NCBI RefSeq assembly: GCF_008710155.1
Contig: NZ_VYPZ01000005.1
Coordinates: 186,001-250,000, forward strand
From: Sphingobium limneticum
GTDB lineage: Bacteria > Pseudomonadota > Alphaproteobacteria > Sphingomonadales > Sphingomonadaceae
Direction: 5' to 3'
DNA: 64,000 bases
The notes under the pieces are model-generated. The model did not search any database, was not told the origin of the DNA, and was given only the letters and a program-made list of their open reading frames with translations. Positions 53,819-61,862 of the stretch are shown one piece after another. The first letter of the stretch is position 1. Every line of letters starts with the position of its first letter. The position numbers and the translations under genes are program-made.

Positions 53819-54056
53819 ACCTTTGGCCGTCCGTTTTGACGAAGATAGTTTCTGGGTCGATCTGGAAGATGGCCGCACCTTGGGCGTGCCCCTTGCCTGG
53901 TTTCCGCGCCTGCTTCATGCCACGCCGGAGCAGCGGGCGCAGGTCGAACTCAGCCGTTCGGGCCTCCATTGGGATGAAATAGACGAGGATATTTCGATCG
54001 CGGGCCTGCTGGCCGGGCGTGGCGATCAGACCCGTTCGCGCAAGGCTGCTGCCTGA
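53802..54056 (+). CDS. DUF2442 domain protein
   Basis: 84 residues. LAVRFDEDSFWVDLEDGRTL, VPLAWFPRLLHATPEQRAQV and SRSGLHWDEIDEDISIAGLL form the compact DUF2442 domain; the tail is basic. Translationally coupled to the DUF4160 gene. DUF2442 proteins often sit beside DUF4160 or other small toxin-like genes, so an antitoxin or DNA-binding role is possible. Confidence 0.87.
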   Translation: MTSSPEPLAVRFDEDSFWVDLEDGRTLGVPLAWFPRLLHATPEQRAQVELSRSGLHWDEIDEDISIAGLLAGRGDQTRSRKAAA

Positions 54057-54135
54057 TCCTCAAAGCCGCATGGTTGCCCCAAGCATGTAACCGGAGTGAA
54101 GTTTCCTTAACCTCGCGACCTTATTCTGCGACACC

Positions 54136-54333
54136 ATGTTCTTCGGCGTCCGCCTCCGCTCGCTTTTTACCAGCCGCTGGTTTGCGCTGCTTTGGGCGGT
54201 GCTGGTGATTTTGACCGCGATCCAGTTCGTCGGCTCCGGCCCCGACAAGGACGACCCGGCGCAGGGCGATAATGCCGCCGGCGCCGATGGCCTCACCAAC
54301 GAACAGCGACAGGCCATCACCAACGCCTTTTGA
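54136..54333 (+). CDS. small membrane protein (65 residues)
   Basis: MFFGVRLRSLFTSRWFALLW then a transmembrane helix (LWAVLVILTAIQFVGSGP) and a hydrophilic C-terminus (DGLTNEQRQAITNAF). A basic head gives an N-in orientation. No family recognised; gene-like by composition. Confidence 0.65.
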   Translation: MFFGVRLRSLFTSRWFALLWAVLVILTAIQFVGSGPDKDDPAQGDNAAGADGLTNEQRQAITNAF

Positions 54334-54650
54334 TGACGGCGTCTGGCCCAAATGCGCGACCTGCTCGCCATGGCCTGCTGTCCTATCGCCATGCCCCACG
54401 CTATCATGCAGCGTCGCGCTGGCACCATTATGCCGCCATGAAATAATATGTCGGCGATAGGATATGCAATGTCGCAATCAGCGGGAAATGTGCGAAGTTA
54501 AGCGTTCGATTTCCTACTTACCCCGACGCCAAGAGGCTGGTCTGCTCGCCTGTCCCCGGACTGAATGCGCCGTTCTGTTCCGTTCATGTAACATTCTCTA
54601 TCGTTGCGCGTTCTACGGCCAAGACCACTGGAGGGAAGGAACCCCACCTC
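54334..54650. other. 317-nt gap upstream of the Arg/Asp-rich protein gene
   Basis: No coding frame of note on either strand; the sequence is less GC-rich than its surroundings from about 54440 to 54500 and presumably holds the promoter of the next gene. Only the AGGGAAGGAA ribosome site (54633-54642) can be pointed to. Confidence 0.5.
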
Positions 54651-55202
54651 ATGAAAATCTCGCTTAAACAGGCCATCATCGCGCTATCGCTGGGCGCGAT
54701 GACGTTGACCGGCCTTGCCGCTACCCCGGCCTTCGCTCAGCCGGGTCGCGACCGTCAGGACAGGCGGGAGGATCGCCGTGACGACCGCTATGATCGTCGG
54801 GATGACCGCCGCGATGCGCGCCAGGACCGTCGCGACGATCGCCGTGACTGGCGTCAGGACCGGCGTGGCAATATCCGCCCCGGCCGCCCGGTCTACAGCT
54901 ATGATTGGAACCGGCCCGATCCGCGCTATGGTCGCGGCTATCAGGCCAACCGCTATTATCGCGGCGGCTATGAGCCGATCCGTGTCGATCGCCGCACCCG
55001 CATCTATCGCGGCAATGACGACCGTTATTATTGCCGCCGTTCGGACGGCACCACCGGCCTGATCGTCGGCGCGGCGCTGGGCGGCTTGCTCGGCAACCAG
55101 ATCGCGCAGGGGCAATCCAACCTGCTCGGCACGCTGATCGGCGGCGGCGCGGGCGCCCTGCTGGGCCGTGAGATCGACCGTGGCGGGGTCAGCTGCCGCT
55201 AA
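54651..55202 (+). CDS. secreted Arg/Asp-rich protein with glycine-zipper domain
   Basis: 183 residues. Signal peptide (LKQAIIALSLGAMTLTGLAA, cut near AFAQ). Residues 32-75 are almost only Arg, Asp and Gln in DRR-type units, then a Tyr/Arg-rich part (YGRGYQANRYYRGGYEPIRV) and a C-terminal glycine-zipper 2TM region (TTGLIVGAALGGLLGNQIAQ, GTLIGGGAGALLGREIDRGG). Likely an outer-membrane-associated small protein (Rickettsia 17 kDa type). Its stop abuts the convergent nuclease gene. Confidence 0.82.
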   Translation: MKISLKQAIIALSLGAMTLTGLAATPAFAQPGRDRQDRREDRRDDRYDRRDDRRDARQDRRDDRRDWRQDRRGNIRPGRPVYSYDWNRPDPRYGRGYQANRYYRGGYEPIRVDRRTRIYRGNDDRYYCRRSDGTTGLIVGAALGGLLGNQIAQGQSNLLGTLIGGGAGALLGREIDRGGVSCR

Positions 55203-55724
55203 CTAGCACCAGGGATGGCGACTGCCGTCCCAGCGTCGGGCCAGTCCTTCGGTGACGAGTTGTTCGCCGATCGACTGGCCCCCGCGCGTCACGACCCGCA
55301 ACGCCCGGCCATAGCGATCGGTGTCGCGCCCCTCGACCTCCAGCGAGAAGGGGCCGTCATTCATCAGCGCCTGCAAACGCCGCGTCGCCCGCGCGCCCAA
55401 TTCGCCCTCGGCCGTGCAGCGTGGCCCGTGAGTTTCGGGCGTGTCGATGTCGGAAATCCGATATTTGTCGCCATGGAACCAGAATGTGTCGCCATCGACC
55501 ACGCAATTGGTCCCGCCGCCGCTATGGCAATAACCAAAGTCCGCCGACAATCGATCCACCGCGATGCTCTGCGCCGGAATGCCCATGTCCGGCCGATCAA
55601 GCCGCGCCATCCAGTCCGGCCCATACCAGCCCAGCAGCAACCCCAGGCACAGAGTATAAATCAGCGCCGGCCCGCTAAATCCGGTGCGTCGCTGTCCACG
55701 CGCATATTTCGTTTTCGCCATCAC
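55203..55724 (-). CDS. thermonuclease (SNase) family protein
   Basis: 173 residues with an N-terminal hydrophobic anchor (GPALIYTLCLGLLLGWYGPD). SNase core: NCVVDGDTFWFHGDKYRISD, IDTPETHGPRCTAEGELGAR, GPFSLEVEGRDTDRYGRALR and GLARRWDGSRHPWC. The metal-site Asp (DGDT) and IDTPE are present, so it may be an active secreted or membrane-bound nuclease. Starts with two consecutive Met codons. Confidence 0.9.
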   Translation of the reverse strand: MMAKTKYARGQRRTGFSGPALIYTLCLGLLLGWYGPDWMARLDRPDMGIPAQSIAVDRLSADFGYCHSGGGTNCVVDGDTFWFHGDKYRISDIDTPETHGPRCTAEGELGARATRRLQALMNDGPFSLEVEGRDTDRYGRALRVVTRGGQSIGEQLVTEGLARRWDGSRHPWC

Positions 55725-55870
55725 CCCGCTCTAGCGGCGGGTCGGCAAACGGTCCGTTAAAGCCGCTCCACCTTTCCACCGATCCGGCGATATCGGGATT
55801 TGACGCGCATCAATGCCATGCCCGGTCGCGCTGCCATGCTGCACCGGCCCATCCGAAACGGAGCCGATCG

Positions 55871-56287
55871 ATGAACGCCGCCGCGCCGCCCAGCCCCTAT
55901 GCCCGTATCGGCGGCGATCCACCGATCCGCGCGCTGGCCGACCGTTTCTACGATCTGCTGCAAAGCGACCCGGCCTATGCCGAGTTGCGCGCAATCCATG
56001 CGACCGACCTTGGCCCGGTGCGTCATGGCCTGACCCGCTTTCTGATCGGTTGGCTTGGCGGTCCGCGCGACTGGTTCGAGCGCGGACCATGCATCATGTC
56101 GCTGCACCGCGCTTTTCCGATCACCCCGACGCTGGCCGATCAATGGGCGACCGCCATGGCCTGCGCCATCGCCGGGGTGAAGGATATCGACCCCGCCATC
56201 GGTGATGCCATGGCGGAGGCGCTGGGCCATATGGCGCGCGGCATGATCAATTTCGGCCTCGATTCAGGTGCCGGTCGCGGCGCCTAA
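55871..56287 (+). CDS. truncated hemoglobin, group II
   Basis: 138 residues. ARIGGDPPIRALADRFYDLL (helix B with the Tyr), LTRFLIGWLGGPRDWFERGP, MSLHRAFPITPTLADQWATA (proximal His and the group II Trp), ending in GMINFGLDSGAGRG. Small haem protein for O2/NO chemistry. Its stop overlaps the end of the convergent acidic protein gene by 4 nt. Confidence 0.92.
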   Translation: MNAAAPPSPYARIGGDPPIRALADRFYDLLQSDPAYAELRAIHATDLGPVRHGLTRFLIGWLGGPRDWFERGPCIMSLHRAFPITPTLADQWATAMACAIAGVKDIDPAIGDAMAEALGHMARGMINFGLDSGAGRGA

Positions 56288-56583
56288 TCCTCGTCTTCGG
56301 TCGGCCCGTAGGCGTCCTCTTCCTCATCGTCCATTTGCGGCTCGCCGGCATAGGCGTCCATATCGATCCGGCCGGACCGGTTCATCGCCTCCATCTTCTC
56401 GACCAGATCCTCGGTATCGTCCGGAATGATCTGCGCCGGATTGGCCTTGCCACCGCGCTCACTTTCTTCGCTCAGGTCGGTCGACCGTGCGCGCGCATCG
56501 TCCGCCACATCCTGCGCCTGTGTGCCGGCTTCGGCCTGCTCGCTATTCTCTTCATAGTCCCGGTCAGGGGTAGGGCGGTCCAT
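56284..56583 (-). CDS. acidic hypothetical protein under an EcfG promoter
   Basis: 99 residues from the ATG at 56583 (GGAGA site 8 nt upstream). Strongly acidic and disordered: MDRPTPDRDYEENSEQAEAG, QDVADDARARSTDLSEESER, DDTEDLVEKMEAMNRSG, and an Asp/Glu-rich end (QMDDEEEDAYGPTEDED). No family known to me. An exact GGAAC-N16-CGTT promoter is 28 nt upstream, so it is probably a stress-induced protein. Confidence 0.75.
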   Translation of the reverse strand: MDRPTPDRDYEENSEQAEAGTQAQDVADDARARSTDLSEESERGGKANPAQIIPDDTEDLVEKMEAMNRSGRIDMDAYAGEPQMDDEEEDAYGPTEDED

Positions 56584-56610
56584 AGCGTGTCTCCTTGATG
56601 ATCCCTCTTT

Positions 56611-56635
56611 AACGGCCCGCAACCCGCGCCGTTCC
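56611..56635 (-). promoter_or_regulatory. EcfG-type general stress promoter (GGAAC-N16-CGTT)
   Basis: Minus strand GGAAC (56631-56635), exactly 16 nt, CGTT (56611-56614), followed by AA. Serves the acidic protein gene starting at 56583. Confidence 0.8.
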
Positions 56636-56723
56636 GGAAAATACTGGCCGGAAATTACTGGACAGTCTGCCGTCTAAAGCGCAAAGGCCCCTGCGATCCT
56701 TTCGCACTGCAACAGGAATCCCC

Positions 56724-57104
56724 ATGTCCCGCCAGCTCATTTCCTCCGGCTCGCCCTTTGAGGCGCAGGTCGGCTATTCGCGCGCCGTCGTCCAGGGCGA
56801 CTGGTGTTTCGTCGCCGGCACCACCGGCACCGATCCCGAAACCAAGACGATGCCCGAAGATGTGGTCGAACAGGGGCGCAATGCGCTCAAAGTCATCGGC
56901 AAGGCGCTGGACGATGCGGGCTTTTCCTTCGCCGACGTCGTGCGCGTCACTTATTATATCACTGACGCGGCCTATTGGGACGTGATGGGCGATATTGCCG
57001 GCCCGGTGTTCGGCGATATCCGCCCGGCCGCCAGCTGCGTCATCGCCGGCCTGGTCAAGCCCGAGATGAAGATAGAAATCGAAGTCACCGCCTTCAAAGG
57101 GTAA
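56724..57104 (+). CDS. RidA family protein
   Basis: 126 residues of the YjgF/RidA fold: LISSGSPFEAQVGYSRAVVQ, WCFVAGTTGTDPETKTMPED, GRNALKVIGKALDDAGFSFA, VVRVTYYITDAAYWDVMGDI, IRPAASCVIAGLVKPEMKIE. RidA hydrolyses reactive enamines/imines; the conserved active-site Arg is kept only as the IRPA motif. Sits 15 nt before the ArsC-like gene. Confidence 0.88.
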   Translation: MSRQLISSGSPFEAQVGYSRAVVQGDWCFVAGTTGTDPETKTMPEDVVEQGRNALKVIGKALDDAGFSFADVVRVTYYITDAAYWDVMGDIAGPVFGDIRPAASCVIAGLVKPEMKIEIEVTAFKG

Positions 57105-57119
57105 CGGGAACACAGCATC

Positions 57120-57476
57120 ATGATTACCATGTATGGCATAAAGAATTGCGACACGATCAAGAAGGCCCGCAACTGGCTGGACAATGAGCGCGTCACCTAT
57201 AATTTCCATGATTATAAGGTCGCCGGCGTCGACAAGGCGAAGCTGGAGGAATGGGTGATGGAGCATGGCTGGGAAACCATCCTCAACCGCTCCGGCACTA
57301 CCTTCAAGGCGCTGGATGCGGGTGACAAGGCGCATATCGACGCGGAAAAGGCGATCCTGCTGATGATCACCAACCCATCGATGATCAAGCGCCCGATCCT
57401 GGACACCGGCCGCGAAACGATCGTCGGTTTCAAGGCGACGACCTATGAAAATGCGCTGCAGGGCGTGAAGGCGTGA
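57120..57476 (+). CDS. ArsC/Spx family reductase (YffB-like)
   Basis: 118 residues, thioredoxin fold: MITMYGIKNCDTIKKARNWL carries the single Cys, then FHDYKVAGVDKAKLEEWVME, GTTFKALDAGDK and NPSMIKRPILDTGRETIVGF. These proteins resemble arsenate reductase but usually lack arsenic function; a glutathione-linked reductase role is presumed. Overlaps the glpQ-like start (GTGA). Confidence 0.88.
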   Translation: MITMYGIKNCDTIKKARNWLDNERVTYNFHDYKVAGVDKAKLEEWVMEHGWETILNRSGTTFKALDAGDKAHIDAEKAILLMITNPSMIKRPILDTGRETIVGFKATTYENALQGVKA

Positions 57477-58516
57477 TCGGGCGGGGGCTGGCGCGCATCG
57501 GGTTGATCCTTTTGATGAGCCTCATCCCCCTCTCTACCGCTTCTGCCGAACCGCTGCTGATCGCCCATCGTGGCGCCAGCGGCGAACGGCCCGAACATAC
57601 GCTGGCGAGCTACGAACGGGCGATCGACCAGGGCGCCGACTTCATCGAGCCGGACTTGGTGCTGACCAAGGACGGCGTCCTCGTCGCCCGCCATGAAAAT
57701 GAGATTAGCGGCACCACCGACGTCGCCGATCATCCCGAATTTGCCGATCGCAAGGCGACCAAGCGGATCGACGGCATCGACATGGTGGGCTGGTTCACCG
57801 AGGATTTCACCCTCGCCGAACTGCGCACGTTGCGGGCGCGCGAGCGGCTGCCCGACCTGCGCCCGGCCAACAAGCGTTTCAACGACCTTTATCTCATCCC
57901 GACCTTCGAAGAGATTTTGAAGCTGGTCCGCGCCAAGGAAGCCGAAACCGGCCGCCGCATCGGCCTCTATCCCGAAACCAAGCATCCCAGCTATTTCGCG
58001 GGCATCGGCCTGCCGCATCAGGCGGCGCTGCTCGATCTGCTGAGCCGCTACGGCTATCAGACGGAGGCCGACCCGGTCTTCATCCAGTCGTTCGAGGTCG
58101 GCAATCTGAAGGCCCTTCGCGCCGCGACCCGCCTGCGCCTCGTCCAGCTTGTGGATGGGGAGGGCGGCCCGGCCGACCTGCCAAGCACGACCTATGCCGA
58201 CATGCTCACCGTACAGGGCCTGACCGACATCGCCGCCTATGCCGATGGCCTTGGCCCGTCGGCGGGGCAATTGATCGACGCGCAGGGGCCGACGGCTTTG
58301 GTCGGCCGCGCCCATGACGCCGGCTTGCAGGTCCATGTCTGGACGCTGCGGATGGAAAACAGCTTCCTCCCCGCCCAATATCAGCGCCCCGACGATGCGC
58401 AGGGCCGGGGCGACTTTGCCGGCTATGTCCGCGCGATCGCCAACACCGGCGTCGACGGCATCTTCAGCGATTTTCCGGGACAGGCCAAGGCGGCTTTGAC
58501 ACCTGCCAACCCCTGA
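57473..58516 (+). CDS. glpQ: glycerophosphodiester phosphodiesterase (GlpQ type)
   Basis: 347 residues from GTG, overlapping the upstream stop. Signal peptide (GLARIGLILLMSLIPLSTAS), then LLIAHRGASGERPEHTLASY (catalytic His-Arg and the glutamate), FIEPDLVLTKDGVLVARHEN (second His) and the closing VDGIFSDFPGQAKAAL. Periplasmic release of glycerol-3-phosphate from glycerophosphodiesters. Confidence 0.93.
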   Translation: MIGRGLARIGLILLMSLIPLSTASAEPLLIAHRGASGERPEHTLASYERAIDQGADFIEPDLVLTKDGVLVARHENEISGTTDVADHPEFADRKATKRIDGIDMVGWFTEDFTLAELRTLRARERLPDLRPANKRFNDLYLIPTFEEILKLVRAKEAETGRRIGLYPETKHPSYFAGIGLPHQAALLDLLSRYGYQTEADPVFIQSFEVGNLKALRAATRLRLVQLVDGEGGPADLPSTTYADMLTVQGLTDIAAYADGLGPSAGQLIDAQGPTALVGRAHDAGLQVHVWTLRMENSFLPAQYQRPDDAQGRGDFAGYVRAIANTGVDGIFSDFPGQAKAALTPANP

Positions 58517-58607
58517 TCGCAGCCAGAGCGCGTCGATCCGGGAAAACTTCTTTGTCTTGCGCATCGCTTGACTTGCCAAAGCCCGCCGGCACGCGAATAA
58601 CAGCCCC

Positions 58608-59033
58608 ATGTTGTCCCAGAAGACCCGTTATGCCATCCGCGCGCTTCAGCATCTTGCCGATCGCTACCGTCAGGGTCCGGTGCCCCTCAATGAAATAGCC
58701 ACGCGGCAGAATATTCCTTCCAAATTCCTGACGGTCATCCTGTCCGAATTGTCGCGCGAAGGGCTGGTCGCGACCCAGCGGGGCCGGGACGGGGGCTATT
58801 GGCTGGCACTGGCGCCGGTCGACATCAGCTATGGCGACATCGTCCGCCTGACGCGCGGCTCTCTGGCGCTGACGCCCTGCGCCAGCCGTTTCGCGCATGA
58901 AAGCTGCACCAATTGCCTGCCCGAATCGGAATGCCGCCTGCACCGCGTGATGCTGCGCGTGCGCGACGAAACGGCCAAGGTGCTCGACAGCATCAGCCTG
59001 GCCGAACCCTTTGCGGCGATGGACGAGGCCTAA
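58608..59033 (+). CDS. Rrf2 family transcriptional regulator
   Basis: 141 residues. Winged helix (QKTRYAIRALQHLADRYRQG, IATRQNIPSKFLTVILSELS, LVATQRGRDGGYWLALAP), dimer helix, and three cysteines spaced ESCTNCLPESECRLHRVM-like, similar to IscR/RirA/NsrR cluster ligands. Probably an iron-sulfur or redox sensor. No isc/suf genes follow; a palindromic element does. Confidence 0.9.
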   Translation: MLSQKTRYAIRALQHLADRYRQGPVPLNEIATRQNIPSKFLTVILSELSREGLVATQRGRDGGYWLALAPVDISYGDIVRLTRGSLALTPCASRFAHESCTNCLPESECRLHRVMLRVRDETAKVLDSISLAEPFAAMDEA

Positions 59034-59034
59034 C

Positions 59035-59100
59035 TTTCCCCGGCAAAGGCTAGGGTCCAGTCCAGAGCGCGGAACTGGACCCCGGCCTTCGCCGGGTAAC
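59035..59100. repeat. long palindromic element, 14-nt loop family (copy C, decaying)
   Basis: Left arm 59035-59060, loop 59061-59074 (14 nt), right arm 59075-59100. The arms differ by about five mismatches (AAAGGCTAGG against CCGGCCTTCG), so this copy is losing pairing. Confidence 0.85.
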
Positions 59101-59167
59101 GGCATTTGGGATGGTCCCCTATAGAGACGCCCTTGCGCCTCGCGCTCCGCTTCGCCACATCAGCCCT

Positions 59168-59827
59168 ATGACCACGCCGCCGCTCAAAGCCACCCTGATC
59201 CCCGTCACGCCGCTGCAGCAGAATTGCACGCTCTTCTGGTGCACGGAAACGATGCGCGGTGCCTTCGTCGATCCGGGCGGCGACCTGCCCGTGCTGAAAA
59301 AGGCGATCGCCCAGCATGACGTGACGATCGAGAAGATTCTCGTCACCCACGGCCATATCGACCATTGCGGGCAGGCCGGCGTGCTGGCCCGCGACCTCAA
59401 TGTCCCGATCGAGGGGCCGCATGAGGACGACCGTTTCTGGATCGACCGACTGCCGCAGGATGGCGAACGCTGGGGCCTGCCGGGCGAAAGTTTCGAGCCG
59501 AACCGCTGGCTGAACGACGGCGATCAGGTAACGGTCGGCCATCTGACGCTGGACGTTTTTCATTGTCCCGGCCACACGCCCGGCCATGTCGTCTTCCACC
59601 ACGCGCCCAGCAAGCTGGCGATCGTGGGCGATGTGTTGTTTCAGGGATCGATCGGCCGCACCGACTTCCCGCGCGGCAATCATCAGGATCTGATCGATGC
59701 GATCACCGGGAAGCTCTGGCCGCTGGGCGGCGAAACCGCCTTCGTCCCCGGCCATGGCCAGATGAGCAATTTCGCCCATGAACGGCGCACCAACCCCTAT
59801 GTCGCCGATTCGGTGCTGGCGGGGTAG
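59168..59827 (+). CDS. MBL-fold hydrolase, glyoxalase II-like
   Basis: 220 residues from the ATG at 59168; the frame opens earlier. LIPVTPLQQNCTLFWCTETM, VTHGHIDHCGQAGVLARDLN (HxHxDH), VFHCPGHTPGHVVFHHAP and IGRTDFPRGNHQDLIDAITG place it near YcbL/type II glyoxalase-like hydrolases. Metal-dependent thioester hydrolysis is likely; substrate not known. Confidence 0.9.
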   Translation: MTTPPLKATLIPVTPLQQNCTLFWCTETMRGAFVDPGGDLPVLKKAIAQHDVTIEKILVTHGHIDHCGQAGVLARDLNVPIEGPHEDDRFWIDRLPQDGERWGLPGESFEPNRWLNDGDQVTVGHLTLDVFHCPGHTPGHVVFHHAPSKLAIVGDVLFQGSIGRTDFPRGNHQDLIDAITGKLWPLGGETAFVPGHGQMSNFAHERRTNPYVADSVLAG

Positions 59828-59858
59828 CTCGCCCGTATAAGAACAAGCAATGACGTGA

Positions 59859-59928
59859 ATGTTCCCCGGCGCAGGCAGGGGTCCAGTTCCATGATCCGAT
59901 CTGGACCCCTGCCTGCGCCGGGGAATGC
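59859..59928. repeat. long palindromic element, 14-nt loop family (copy D)
   Basis: Left arm 59861-59886 (GTTCCCCGGCGCAGGCAGGG...), loop 59887-59900 (14 nt), right arm 59901-59926 (...CCCTGCCTGCGCCGGGGAAT). Nearly perfect. Lies between convergent genes. Confidence 0.9.
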
Positions 59929-59949
59929 TTACTTCATCGTATCTTGTTG

Positions 59950-60381
59950 TTACCCCCGTGCCGCCATCGCCGGCGGCACCGTGACCTCCCGCGTCGCGCC
60001 ATAAGCGATGCTGAGCGCCACCCCCGCCATCACCAGCATCACGCCCCAGGTCAGCAGCGCGCCGCCCGCGCGCCATAGAGTGGGCTTGTCCGCATCCATG
60101 CCGAACGCATGGACCACCCGCGCCACCACATAGACCAGCGCGCCGATCCACAGTCCCAGCGACGCGCCCGCCGCCATCTCCACCAGCGCGAAGAGAATCA
60201 GCACGATCGGCGTATATTCCACGAAGTTCGCATGCGCCCGCATCCGCTTCGCCAACAGGCCGTTGCCGGCATCCCCATGCAATATCTTGTCCTTCACGCG
60301 AAACCGCGCGCAGCGAATCGCCAGCCACATGTTCAGCAGCGCGCAGGCGGCGGCAAAGGTCAGCGTGATCGGCAACAACAT
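59950..60381 (-). CDS. MAPEG family membrane protein
   Basis: 143 residues with four helices: MLLPITLTFAAACALLNMWL, VEYTPIVLILFALVEMAAGA, GLWIGALVYVVARVVHAFGM, WGVMLVMAGVALSIAYG. The MAPEG signature RMRAHANFVEYTPIVLIL (helix 2 start) and DKILHGDAGNG are present. Glutathione S-transferase/peroxidase-like membrane enzyme; function in bacteria is uncertain. Confidence 0.92.
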   Translation of the reverse strand: MLLPITLTFAAACALLNMWLAIRCARFRVKDKILHGDAGNGLLAKRMRAHANFVEYTPIVLILFALVEMAAGASLGLWIGALVYVVARVVHAFGMDADKPTLWRAGGALLTWGVMLVMAGVALSIAYGATREVTVPPAMAARG

Positions 60382-60445
60382 GGACTATCCCCTCGATTTC
60401 ACGGTCTTTACCCTAGCTTGCCGGGGGTATGGGGCAAGGAAGGAC

Positions 60446-60473
60446 TTGCACCCCGAACAAAAACCGCTATAGG
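60446..60473 (+). promoter_or_regulatory. putative sigma-70 promoter of rpmF-plsX-fabH
   Basis: TTGCAC (60446-60451), 16 nt, TATAGG (60468-60473), 116 nt upstream of rpmF. The best -35/-10 pair in the gap between the divergent MAPEG gene and rpmF. Confidence 0.5.
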
Positions 60474-60588
60474 CGCAGGGCTTCGCGATCACCCGGGCCG
60501 CATGGGTCTGCGGCGCCGTTGGCGTCAGCTTTTCCATGGGAACTGGCCGGTCGTACAACTTGATTGATATACGGAACAAGGTGCCGAC

Positions 60589-60768
60589 ATGGCTGTCCCC
60601 AAGCGCAAAACTTCTCCCTCCAAGCGCGGCATGCGCCGTAGCCACGATTCGCTCCGCGTCGAAGCATTCCAGGAATGCTCGAACTGTGGCGAACTGAAGC
60701 GTCCCCACAATCTGTGCGACGCCTGCGGGCATTATAACGGCCGCGAAATCGTCGCCGTCGGGGCGTAA
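60589..60768 (+). CDS. rpmF: 50S ribosomal protein L32
   Basis: 59 residues: [20 protein letters not shown], then [20 protein letters not shown] (zinc ribbon with CxxC pairs) and NGREIVAV. Full length for L32. Begins the conserved rpmF-plsX-fabH block; plsX starts 35 nt later, linking ribosome and fatty acid synthesis. Confidence 0.97.
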   Translation: MAVPKRKTSPSKRGMRRSHDSLRVEAFQECSNCGELKRPHNLCDACGHYNGREIVAVGA

Positions 60769-60803
60769 GCCCGTCTCTCTACTCCGCAAAGGGGTGCTCT
60801 AAA

Positions 60804-61862
60804 GTGTCAGGCCAACCGCGAATCGCAATCGACGCGATGGGCGGGGATGAAGGCGTGCACGTTATGATGGCGGGGGCCGCACTGGCCCGCCGCCGGCATG
60901 ACGGTTTGCGATTCACCCTGTTCGGCGACGAGGTGCGGATCAAGGCGGCGCTCGACCAGCACCCGAATTTGCGGGCGGCGTCGGACGTGGTCCATGCCGA
61001 TACGGTCGTCGATGGCTCGGATAAGCCGAGTGTCGCGATTCGCAAGAAGAGCAGCTCCATGGCGATGGCCATCGCCGCCGTGAAGGCGGGGGAGGCCGGC
61101 GCGGCCGTCTCCGCCGGCAATACCGGCGCGTTGATGGCGATGGCGAAGCTTGCCCTGCGCACCATGCCGGGTGTCGATCGTCCTGCGCTGGCGGCTTTGC
61201 TGCCGACGCTGGGCGACAATGACGTCGTCATGCTGGATCTGGGCGCCAATACCGAATGCGACGCCCGCAACCTCGTCCAGTTCGCGGTGATGGGCGCCGC
61301 CTATTCGCGCATCGCCTTCGATCTTGAACGGCCGCGCGTGCGTCTGCTCAACATCGGCACCGAAGATCTGAAGGGCACGGACGAGATCCGGGACGCCGCT
61401 GCCGTGCTGCGCAGCGCGACCAGCCTGCCGCTCCAGTTCGACGGCTTTACCGAAGGCGACAAGATCGCCCGCGGCGACGCGGACGTCATTGTGTGCGACG
61501 GTTTTTCCGGCAATGTCGCATTGAAGACGGCGGAGGGCACCGCCCGCTTCGTCACCGATGTGCTGCGCAAGGCGTTCACCAGCTCGATTCGCTCGAAGAT
61601 CGGCTTCCTGATCTCGAAGCCGGCGATGCACCTGCTCAAACATCATCTCGATCCCAACAATCATAATGGCGCGGTATTCCTCGGCCTCAACGGCGTTGTG
61701 GTGAAAAGCCATGGCAGCGCGAACGACAAGGGCGTGGCCAATGCCGTCCATGTCGCCGCCCGGTTGCTGGAGGAAGATATCACCCGTCGCATCGCCGCCG
61801 ACATGGCCGGCATCCAGTCGCTGTCGGCCGCCGCATCCAAGCTGGAGCAGCCCGTCAAGTGA
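60804..61862 (+). CDS. plsX: phosphate acyltransferase PlsX
   Basis: 352 residues from GTG with AAGGGG 10 nt upstream. [100 protein letters not shown] and [20 protein letters not shown] are conserved PlsX motifs. Converts acyl-ACP to acyl-phosphate for phospholipid synthesis. Stop overlaps fabH by 4 nt. Confidence 0.97.
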   Translation: MSGQPRIAIDAMGGDEGVHVMMAGAALARRRHDGLRFTLFGDEVRIKAALDQHPNLRAASDVVHADTVVDGSDKPSVAIRKKSSSMAMAIAAVKAGEAGAAVSAGNTGALMAMAKLALRTMPGVDRPALAALLPTLGDNDVVMLDLGANTECDARNLVQFAVMGAAYSRIAFDLERPRVRLLNIGTEDLKGTDEIRDAAAVLRSATSLPLQFDGFTEGDKIARGDADVIVCDGFSGNVALKTAEGTARFVTDVLRKAFTSSIRSKIGFLISKPAMHLLKHHLDPNNHNGAVFLGLNGVVVKSHGSANDKGVANAVHVAARLLEEDITRRIAADMAGIQSLSAAASKLEQPVK

